From Fremontodendron californicum (taxonomy: Eukaryota; Streptophyta; Magnoliopsida; Malvales; Malvaceae): 64,000 nt of DNA. Shown here one piece after another: positions 52,980-61,565 of the stretch. Location: contig JAULJL010000048.1 of assembly GCA_030761205.1 (NCBI GenBank), forward strand, positions 6,253,501 through 6,317,500, written 5' to 3'. How positions within the stretch are numbered: the first letter of the stretch is position 1; each line of letters begins with the position of its first letter. Position numbers and translations under genes: made by a program. The notes under the pieces were generated by a model. That model did not search any database. It was given only the letters and a program-made list of their open reading frames with translations, and was not told where the DNA came from.

Positions 52980-53961
52980 TGTAGAAGGAGAAAATTTGTA
53001 ACCAATTACAAATTGCCACGTGTCAATTGAAATTTCTTTAATTAAGAAATTTTCAATTAAATTATACATTACCATGTGAAATTGATAATATCATATTATA
53101 ATTAATTATTTTATAATTAATTAAATATGTACACATGGTTTGACCAATCAAATTGCAAGGACTCATGGGTTATCCAATCAAATTTCACCCATGTGTCATA
53201 ATTATTTTACCTCTAATTAAATTAATTAAGAGATAAATAATAAATTTTTATCTCTAATTAAATTAAATTAATTAAGAGGTAAATAAATAAATTTTTATCT
53301 CTAATTAAATTAAATTAATTAAGAGATAAATAAATATTTTATCTCTAATTTAATTAATTAATTAAGTGATAATAAATAAATATTTTATCTCTAATTTAAT
53401 TAATTAATTAAGTGATAAAAAAATAAATATTTTGATCTCTAATTAAATTAAATTAATTAAGAGATAAATAAGAAGATATTATCTCTAATTAAATTAAATT
53501 AATTAAGAGATAAATAAGGAGGATGAGTTCTTTTAAAACTCTCTTTCACCTGGCTAGCTACCACTATAAATAGAGACCTCCCCTTAACACAAATTCACAA
53601 TTCAAAAGCCTGAAGAGAAGAAGATTTTGAAGAGCCAAATCCTCTCAAAATTCTTAAGAAGAAATTAGAGAAATTCTAAGAACGCGGTGCTTGTTCTTGA
53701 GAATTCTCTAAGAAGCTGCTCTCCGATCTTGTTCATCGAAGGAAAGGAGATAATTCCTGTTTTTCAAGACCAAGTCTAGAAGACCCTTGAAGCAGATCTC
53801 GCCGATTCAAGATCAAGTCGTGAAGACCCTTGAATCAAAATTTTACTGAAGAAAAGAATCAAAGGATTTCTTTCTTTAAGAATATTCAGAGATTGTAACC
53901 TCAAAGTTTGATTAATAAAAATATTATTTGACTCCAAATTTTCCTTGTCATATTTTTGACA
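52980..53961 (+). repeat. 5' LTR of Tat element 2
   Basis: 982 bp, TGTAGAAGG to TTTTTGACA, with seven palindromic AT-rich units (about 53203-53521) instead of ten. A T-A-TAAATAG context (CACTATAAATAGAGACC at about 53561-53577) is a likely TATA box. Confidence 0.9.
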
Positions 53962-53983
53962 TAAAATTTGTGTGTACAAATTT

Positions 53984-54000
53984 TGGCACGCCCGGTGGGA
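53984..54000 (+). other. Tat element 2 primer-binding site
   Basis: TGGCACGCCCGGTGGGA, 22 bases downstream of the LTR end. The sequence is characteristic of this group of plant Ty3/gypsy elements; I do not assign the tRNA. Confidence 0.8.
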
Positions 54001-54051
54001 CAATCTCTGCCTTTCATCTCTTTTCTTCAAAACTCAACTTATCAAGTTGCA

Positions 54052-57000
54052 ATGGCTCCCAAGAAGAACCTTGCTAACAAACCAACTCTCAAGCCTGCTC
54101 GAGCTAATCCTGCAGTCTACCCCACTTCATCATCAAGCGTTGATATCCCTGCTCATCCTTATGGCACTAGGAGGAAGACCAAAGCTCTTGCTGAATTGTA
54201 TGAACAAACTTTTCCGGTGCTCAATCAAAACCCTCTCTATGACACTTCTTCTCCAATTCAAGACTTAGAAGAAGTTTCCGCTGGACAAGTTGATTCTCCT
54301 CGAGGATCAAGTGCAAGTCGCCAGTTAACATACAAAGAACAAGATAGCTACTCAAGCAACAAGCATATTCCATCCTCTGCTCCAAAATCAAGTTCTGGAG
54401 TAATGGCTGTCATGACAACTGGCACCACATCATTGGAAGAACAAGTTGCACTTCTGGCAAAATCTGTTGAAATTCTTTCAGCAAGTATCAAAGAGAAGGA
54501 TAACCAGATCGCTTCCATGATGGACAAGATCGCCGGTCTCACTGGAAAAAGGAACGAAGCTTCAAACCAAAATTGGCAATCAATCTTTCAAGATGATGGT
54601 GAGAACTCTGGCAAGGAAGTTGCTAAGGATTCCGAAGAAAAGATCAATGAACTCGTCACTACCAGTCAGCTCAAGGATCTTATCAAGGAGGCTATCAAAG
54701 ATCAAGTTGAAAGCATCACTCAACCCTCATATACATATGCAAAACCATATTCTCAAAGGATCGATCGTCTGAGGATGCCTGGGAACTATCAACCCCCAAA
54801 ATTTCAGCAGTTCGATGGAAAAGGAAATCCACGCCAACATGTTGCACATTTCGTGGAAACTTGCAATAATGCTGGTACCTATGGGGATCTCATGGTGAAG
54901 CAGTTCGTTCGCTCCCTAAAAAGCAACGCCTTTGATTGGTATACTGATCTTGAGCCTGGGACGATTGACAGCTGGGAACAACTTAAGCGTGAATTCCTTA
55001 ATCGATTCTACAGCACTCGTCGCTTAGTCAGCATGATCGAACTCACAAGCTCACGTCAATGGAAGGATGAGCCAGTCATTGATTACATTCACAGATGGAG
55101 AAATCTGAGCCTTAACTGCAAAGAAAGACTGTCTGAGTCTTCTGCCCTTGACATGTGCATCCAAGGCATGAATTGGGGCTTGCGTTACATTCTTCAAGGA
55201 ATCAAGCCTAAGACCTTTGAAGAATTAGCCACTCGTGCTCATGATATGGAGTTGAGTATGACAGCTGCTGGAAATCAAGAACCTCTGGTGCAAGAGCCAA
55301 AGAAAGCCAAGGAAAAACAAGATACCCGCAAAGGGGGCAAAACCTTTATCAATAAAGGAGAAAGCAAACAGTCCATGGCCGTGACTACCAAGCCTCTTAA
55401 GATATCTCCCAAGTCAAAACAATCTCAAGAAACGAAATCTTCTCCTATCCAAGACAAAGGTAAAGGCAAGATCACTTTAAAGGAGAGGCAAGAAAAGAAG
55501 TATCCTTTTCCTGATTCTGATGTTTCAAGCATTCTTGAAGAACTCTTAAAGACTAAGCTGATTCAGTTGCAAGAAATGAAGCGACCTGAAGAAGCTGATA
55601 AAGTAGAAGACCCCAATTATTGCAAGTACCATCGTTTGATTAGCCATCCTCTGGAGAAGTGTTTTATTTTGAAGGATAGAATCATGCGACTCTATGAAGA
55701 GGGGAAAATCGAGTTTGAAGAAGAAACGGTGTCGTCAAATTTGGCATCAGTCAATATGGTTTCTCAATCCAATTTGCTGGATAGAACCATAAAATTTGGC
55801 TCTTTTGATCCTATCATACTGGCTCCAAGTACGATGGTGGATCTTCAGGGAAGTGGGGGCAACTATTTACTTCAAAGACAAAACCAAGATTACGATGGTT
55901 GGACTCTAGTCACACGTCGAAGAAGCAAAAAGAAGAATCTTCCAAAACTTGTGAAAGTGCCTATAAGAGCGAAGATGATCAAACAACCATCTAAATCTCC
56001 AAAGCCCAATGTGCCTCAAGAAACAAAAATGTTATCTCAGGGTAAAAATTCAGTAAAGAGGAAGTCAAGGAGGCAAATCACTTTAAACGAATTCATGCCG
56101 ATTCAGCTTAGAAATGAAGATTTGGTTTTCATGACTTGTTACCATAACGGTGGCAATGAAGATAATGAAAACAAAACAGACTCAGTAGCATTTGAAGTTG
56201 ATGAGCATTCTTGTGCTACGAAAATTAACTTTTCTGATGAGGATCTGTTGCTAGGGTCAACCCCTCATAATCGGCCGTTGTTCATCGTAGGATATACTCG
56301 GGAGCAGAAGATCAATAGAATCTTGATCGATGATGGTTCTGCTGTCAACATACTCCCGTTGATGACAATGAAAGAATTAGGAGTTCCTTTGGATGAATTG
56401 ATGCAAAGCCGCTTGATGATCCAAGGATTCAACCAAGGGGGACAAAGAGCTCTTGGAAAACTTAGACTTCAACTTTTCATTGGAGATATGGAGTCAAGTC
56501 CACTTTTCCATGTAATCGATGCCAAAACGACGTACAACATGTTGTTAGGACGACCATGGATACATCAAAATGGTGTAGTCTCCTCAACTCTGCACCAATG
56601 TCTCAAGTATTGCAGAAACGGTCAAGTTAAGACGATCCTTGCAGACGCTAAACCATTTACTATAGCAGAAGCACATTTCGCAGATGCAAAGTTTTATCTA
56701 AAAGATACATTTATCGAAGAAGTAATGCCCAACCCGATGCAAGAATTAAAGCAAAAGGGAAAGAATTTGGCTTCTTCCACAGTTGGAGAAGATGAAATTG
56801 CTCAAGGTTTAAAGGATCTGACTCTTCCCCTCACTAACTTGGAAGAATCAAGAGGCCTTATACCTCCACTGCAAGGATTTGTTAGGCCAGTAGAAGAACC
56901 TCTTTATGAACATCAGGATCTTCCTACTCATCGAGCTAAAGATTTTGATCCTAATGCTTATAGATTGCTTGTCAAAGCTGGATATAAACAAGAAGATGTT

Positions 57001-60000
57001 GCAAAATTGGCTCACGAGACAAAAGAGCCTAGCAAAGAAAAGCCACAAAGTTCATTCAAGATCCGACAGGTCTGGCAAAAGAAGATGGATCACATCGGAA
57101 CTTCTAGAGAAGGGCTTGGGTATTCTCCATTAAAATTGAAGATTCATAAACAAACTTCGAGGTACATAAATGTGGAGGAAGTTCCCGAGGAGCAAGAAGA
57201 TACAGTGAAGCCACCAGGACTTTCAGTGTTTGATCGCTTGGGGGCACGCTCAACACGATATTCAGTGTTTGATCGTTTGAGCATTCAATCATCACGAAGG
57301 TCAGTTTTTGAACGAATGGGAGAAAAATGCAGGGAAGTTTCTGTAAGTAAACCAATTTCCATTCAGTCAAGGCTTGGAAGTCCGTACTCTGAAGAAGTTA
57401 ACTGTGGCCGAAAAAGAAAATCTTCCACTTTAAAGGAATCAAGAGATTTTCACAGCAAAATTCCTTCTCGAATGAAAAGGCAAAGCGAATGGAAGGTAAC
57501 TACTGGTGAAGTTTTAAAGGCTAGAAAGCACACAGTGGTTATAACCAAATCAGTCTCATCCTCAGAGGAAGAGGAACTTGAAGAAACAGAAATCTTTACT
57601 TCTAACCATGTATCTGTAAAGGAAACTTTTGAAAAATCTCAAGAGGAAGAAGCCCAAGAAGCCCCTTCATCTTTTGAAGAAGGAAATCAAGCTACTATTG
57701 ATGAGCTAAAAGAGGTTAACATCAGTACTAGTGAAGATCCACGACCGGTCTTCATTAATGCTTGCTTACCACGAGAAGAAGAAAAAGCCTATCTTGATCT
57801 TTTGATAGAGTATCGAGATATCTTTGCTTGGACTTACAAAGAAATGCCGGGACTTGATCCAAAAGTAGCTATGCATCATCTGGCTGTCAAGAAAAGTGTC
57901 CGACCTATCAAACAAGCTCAACGACGTTTCCATCCTGACTTGATCCCCCAAATTGAAGCTGAGGTCAATAAGCTCATCAAAGCTGGCTTTATTAGAGAAG
58001 TCAAGTATCCCACTTGGATCTCAAATATTGTTCCAGTGAGAAAGAAAAATGGTCAACTTCGAGTTTGTGTAGATTTTCGAGACTTGAACAATGCTTGTCC
58101 AAAGGACGACTTTCCTCTCCCTATAACAGAAATAATGGTTGATGCTACAACTGGCCATGAAGCTTTGTCATTTATGGATGGATCGTCTGGTTATAATCAA
58201 ATTCGTATGGCTCCAAGAGATGAAGAACTTACCGCATTTCGAACTCCAAAAGGAATATACTGTTACAAAGTTATGCCGTTTGGGTTAAAGAATGCAGGGG
58301 CTACTTATCAAAGAGCAATGCAAAAGATCTTTGATGATATGCTTCACAAAAATGTCGAATGTTATGTTGATGACTTGGTAGTGAAGTCAAAGGAAAAATC
58401 CAATCATCTTGCTGATCTTCGCCAAGTGTTTGAAAGATTGCGTAGATACCAATTGAAGATGAATCCACTCAAGTGTGCGTTCGGAGTATCCTCGGGCAAG
58501 TTTTTGGGGTTTATCGTACGACATCGTGGGATTGAGATCGATCAATCAAAAATAGATGCAATCATGAAAATGCCTGAACCGCGCAATCTGCATGAACTTA
58601 AAAGTCTGCAAGGAAGATTGGCATATATCCGACGTTTCATCTCAAACTTGGCTGGTCGATGTCAACCATTTAGCCGGCTAATGAAGAAGGATGTCCCTTT
58701 TGTCTGGGATGAGGCCTGCAGTAACGCTTTTAAGAGTATTAAGACCTTTTTGTTACAACCACCTATTCTGAAGGCACCTATACCAGGACAGCCGTTAATC
58801 CTTTATATTGCTGCACAAGAACGTTCCTTAGGAGCTTTGTTGGCACAAGAGAATGATGAAGGAAAAGAAACTGCACTCTACTATCTTAGTAGAACTCTCA
58901 ATGGCGCTGAATTAAATTATTCTCCCATCGAAAAGACTTGCTTGTCATTGATGTTTGCAGTTAAAAAGCTGAGGCATTATTTGCAAGCTCATTCTGTTCG
59001 TTTGATTTCGCGAGCAGATCCCCTCAAATATCTCATGTCCAAGTCTGTGCTCAGTGGAAGATTGGCAAAATGGGCTCTTTTGCTACAAGAGTTCGATATT
59101 ACTTATATTCCACAAAAGGCTGTTAAAGGGCAAGCACTTGCCGATTTCCTTGCAAACCATCCGATTCCAGATGATTGGGAATTCTCTGAAGATCTCCCAG
59201 ATGAAGATGCTCTTTTCATCGAAATTCCCAGGCCATGGAAACTATTTTTCGATGGGGCTGCCCGTCAAGATGGAGCTGGAGCAGGTGTTGTCTTTGTCAC
59301 TTCAGAAGGAGATGTATTGCCTTATGCATTTACTCTCACTGAAAATTGTTCCAACAATGTAGCAGAATACCAAGCTCTGATCATTGGATTGGAAATGGCA
59401 GTGGATATGAAGATCACTCAACTTAAAGTGTTTGGGGATTCCAAATTGGTCATCAACCAACTTCTTTCACTTTATGAAGTTAAGAAGCCAGACCTCTTAC
59501 CATATGTCAACTATGCGAAGAAGATTTTGGAATGGTTTGACAATGTAAGCTTAGAACATGTACCAAGAAGAGAGAACAAGCAAGCAGATTCTCTAGCTAA
59601 TTTAGCATCAGCTCTTGCCATGCCAAGTGTAGAAGTAAAAGTCCCTCTTTGCAAACGATGGATTTTGCCTCCAGTTGATTTTAAAGATAACAATACGGAA
59701 TCCAATGTTGTTTCAGTTTGCGAAGTTGAAAAAGAAGACTGGAGACAACCATTGATTGATTATTTAGAGCATGGGAGGCTACCCAATGATCCAAGGCATA
59801 AAACAGAAGTGAAACGTCGAGCTCCTCGATTCATTTACTTCAAGGGTACGCTCTATCGTCGCTCTTTTGATGGTGTCTTCCTTCGATGTTTAGGAGAAGA
59901 TGAAGTATCCAAAACCTTACAAGAAGCTCATTCAGGAATTTGTGGTGCACATCAGTCTGGAGCTAAATTGCACTTTCAAATTAAAAGAATGGGATACTAC

Positions 60001-60975
60001 TGGCCAACAATGGTAAAGGATAGCATGGACTACTCCAAGAAATGTCAAGCTTGTCAGTTTCATGCAAACTTCATCCATCAACCTCCTGAACCATTACATC
60101 CGACAGTCACATCTTGGCCGTTCGATGCTTGGGGACTTGATTTGGTAGGACCATTACCTAAGAGTTCACTAGGGCATATGTATATACTTGCCGCTACGGA
60201 TTACTTTTCAAAGTGGGCAGAAGTGGCACCTTACAGGGAAGTAAAAAAGGAAACTGTTGCAACTTTTATCAGAACAAACATCATTTATCGGTATGGCGTA
60301 CCTCGTCACATCATAACTGATAATGGGAAGCAGTTTGACATGAGCAAGTTATGTGCACAGTTTGACTTCAAGCAGTACAAGTCTTCAATGTACCATGCTC
60401 CAGCAAACGGATTAGCAGAAGCTTTTAACAAGACTTTGTGCAATCTTCTCAAGAAAGTTGTTAACCGTTCAAAGAAAGATTGGCACGAAAGGATAGGAGA
60501 AGCTCTGTGGGCTTATCGAACTACATATCGCACACCAACTCAAGCCACTCCATATGCACTTGTTTATGGTGTGGAAGCTGTTCTACCACTTGAGCGACAA
60601 ATTCCGTCATTAAGGATTGCAATTCAGGAAGATCTTTCTAGTGAAGACAATGTACGCTTACGTTTGGAAGAATTAGAAGCGCTGGATGAGAAAAGGTTGG
60701 AAGCCCAACAACGCTTGGAGTGCTATCAAGCTCGACTATCCAAAGCTTTTAATAAGAAAGTCAAGCAACGATCTTTCCAAGTTGGAGATTTAGTCCTTGC
60801 TGTAAGAAGACCCATAAATACTTCACATCGTATTGGCAACAAGTTCCTTTCAAAATGGGATGGACCATACGTCGTTCGAGAAGTTTATACCAATGGTGCA
60901 TACAAGATCGTTGATCAAGATGGTGTCAAAGTTGGACCGATCAATGGAAAGTTTTTGAAGCGTTACTATGCTTAA
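54052..60975 (+). CDS. Tat element 2 Gag-Pol polyprotein, intact (2307 aa)
   Basis: One open frame. I start it at ATG 54052 (MAPKKNLANKP); an open extension to 53968 only uses TTG and crosses the primer-binding site. Gag core near residue 285 (FVRSLKSNAFDWYTDLEPG). Aspartic protease near 757 (ILIDDGSAVNILP). Reverse transcriptase from about 1330 (VRKKNGQLRVCVDFRDLNN), catalytic YVDD near 1438. First RNase H near 1583 (ILYIAAQERSLGALL). A second, aRNH-type RNase H near 1728 (LFFDGAARQDGAGAGVVF, VFGDSKLVINQL), the Tat hallmark. Integrase zinc region near 1960 and core with acidic residues in WGLDLVGP, ITDNGKQF and NGLAEAFN. Element 1 has lost this frame, so element 2 is the competent copy here. 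Confidence 0.95.
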   Translation: MAPKKNLANKPTLKPARANPAVYPTSSSSVDIPAHPYGTRRKTKALAELYEQTFPVLNQNPLYDTSSPIQDLEEVSAGQVDSPRGSSASRQLTYKEQDSYSSNKHIPSSAPKSSSGVMAVMTTGTTSLEEQVALLAKSVEILSASIKEKDNQIASMMDKIAGLTGKRNEASNQNWQSIFQDDGENSGKEVAKDSEEKINELVTTSQLKDLIKEAIKDQVESITQPSYTYAKPYSQRIDRLRMPGNYQPPKFQQFDGKGNPRQHVAHFVETCNNAGTYGDLMVKQFVRSLKSNAFDWYTDLEPGTIDSWEQLKREFLNRFYSTRRLVSMIELTSSRQWKDEPVIDYIHRWRNLSLNCKERLSESSALDMCIQGMNWGLRYILQGIKPKTFEELATRAHDMELSMTAAGNQEPLVQEPKKAKEKQDTRKGGKTFINKGESKQSMAVTTKPLKISPKSKQSQETKSSPIQDKGKGKITLKERQEKKYPFPDSDVSSILEELLKTKLIQLQEMKRPEEADKVEDPNYCKYHRLISHPLEKCFILKDRIMRLYEEGKIEFEEETVSSNLASVNMVSQSNLLDRTIKFGSFDPIILAPSTMVDLQGSGGNYLLQRQNQDYDGWTLVTRRRSKKKNLPKLVKVPIRAKMIKQPSKSPKPNVPQETKMLSQGKNSVKRKSRRQITLNEFMPIQLRNEDLVFMTCYHNGGNEDNENKTDSVAFEVDEHSCATKINFSDEDLLLGSTPHNRPLFIVGYTREQKINRILIDDGSAVNILPLMTMKELGVPLDELMQSRLMIQGFNQGGQRALGKLRLQLFIGDMESSPLFHVIDAKTTYNMLLGRPWIHQNGVVSSTLHQCLKYCRNGQVKTILADAKPFTIAEAHFADAKFYLKDTFIEEVMPNPMQELKQKGKNLASSTVGEDEIAQGLKDLTLPLTNLEESRGLIPPLQGFVRPVEEPLYEHQDLPTHRAKDFDPNAYRLLVKAGYKQEDVAKLAHETKEPSKEKPQSSFKIRQVWQKKMDHIGTSREGLGYSPLKLKIHKQTSRYINVEEVPEEQEDTVKPPGLSVFDRLGARSTRYSVFDRLSIQSSRRSVFERMGEKCREVSVSKPISIQSRLGSPYSEEVNCGRKRKSSTLKESRDFHSKIPSRMKRQSEWKVTTGEVLKARKHTVVITKSVSSSEEEELEETEIFTSNHVSVKETFEKSQEEEAQEAPSSFEEGNQATIDELKEVNISTSEDPRPVFINACLPREEEKAYLDLLIEYRDIFAWTYKEMPGLDPKVAMHHLAVKKSVRPIKQAQRRFHPDLIPQIEAEVNKLIKAGFIREVKYPTWISNIVPVRKKNGQLRVCVDFRDLNNACPKDDFPLPITEIMVDATTGHEALSFMDGSSGYNQIRMAPRDEELTAFRTPKGIYCYKVMPFGLKNAGATYQRAMQKIFDDMLHKNVECYVDDLVVKSKEKSNHLADLRQVFERLRRYQLKMNPLKCAFGVSSGKFLGFIVRHRGIEIDQSKIDAIMKMPEPRNLHELKSLQGRLAYIRRFISNLAGRCQPFSRLMKKDVPFVWDEACSNAFKSIKTFLLQPPILKAPIPGQPLILYIAAQERSLGALLAQENDEGKETALYYLSRTLNGAELNYSPIEKTCLSLMFAVKKLRHYLQAHSVRLISRADPLKYLMSKSVLSGRLAKWALLLQEFDITYIPQKAVKGQALADFLANHPIPDDWEFSEDLPDEDALFIEIPRPWKLFFDGAARQDGAGAGVVFVTSEGDVLPYAFTLTENCSNNVAEYQALIIGLEMAVDMKITQLKVFGDSKLVINQLLSLYEVKKPDLLPYVNYAKKILEWFDNVSLEHVPRRENKQADSLANLASALAMPSVEVKVPLCKRWILPPVDFKDNNTESNVVSVCEVEKEDWRQPLIDYLEHGRLPNDPRHKTEVKRRAPRFIYFKGTLYRRSFDGVFLRCLGEDEVSKTLQEAHSGICGAHQSGAKLHFQIKRMGYYWPTMVKDSMDYSKKCQACQFHANFIHQPPEPLHPTVTSWPFDAWGLDLVGPLPKSSLGHMYILAATDYFSKWAEVAPYREVKKETVATFIRTNIIYRYGVPRHIITDNGKQFDMSKLCAQFDFKQYKSSMYHAPANGLAEAFNKTLCNLLKKVVNRSKKDWHERIGEALWAYRTTYRTPTQATPYALVYGVEAVLPLERQIPSLRIAIQEDLSSEDNVRLRLEELEALDEKRLEAQQRLECYQARLSKAFNKKVKQRSFQVGDLVLAVRRPINTSHRIGNKFLSKWDGPYVVREVYTNGAYKIVDQDGVKVGPINGKFLKRYYA

Positions 60976-61565
60976 AGAAGATATTGCTCCTAAGCAAGAG
61001 CTTAAACTGTCATATGTTGCTCCTAAGCACGAGCTTAAACTGCACCCAAAAAAAAAAAAAAAAAAAAAAAAAAAAGCCCGCTATGTTGAAAATCCTTTCT
61101 AGGACAACTTAGGCAAAAGTTAGGGCACAAAAAAAAAAATTGATGAACTACGTTATGACTTGATCCTTCAAATTCGAGGGTACGTAGGCAGCTTGGTTTC
61201 ATTGCCAAGTTCAGTCCAAACAAAAAAAAAAAAAATTTTTTTTTTTTTTGATTCAAATATTATCTTTCGTTCACTTGAAAATATCATGATAATTCTCCAT
61301 TCAAATTTCATGATTCAAATTATTTTTCAAGTAAAACAAATCTTTTGCAAATTAAACATCTTTGGGAATTTAATTTGTAGTCCATGCATGATGCAAAAAA
61401 TGCTTTAGAAAGTGCAAAAGAAAGATGAAATATAGAGAAAAAGAAATTTAACTTTATTTCAAACTTGAAAAGAACTTACAATAAAATAAAAAATAAAAAA
61501 AAAAAAACTAGCAAGCCTAAGAACTAATATAAATTTCAAAAAAAAAAAGTTACATCAAAAGGGAT
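60976..61565. other. Spacer between convergent gag-pol and antisense gene, element 2
   Basis: It holds a duplicated motif TTGCTCCTAAGCAAGAGCTT (60987 and, with one change, 61017), an A run at 61048-61074, A/T tracts near 61221-61250, and AATAAA on the minus strand (61453-61458). The same arrangement, reversed, lies at 32371-32944 in element 1. Confidence 0.7.

Noticed and set aside
53968..54051. Upstream extension of the Tat Gag-Pol frame
   Set aside because: It opens at TTG and runs through the primer-binding site; first ATG is 54052.
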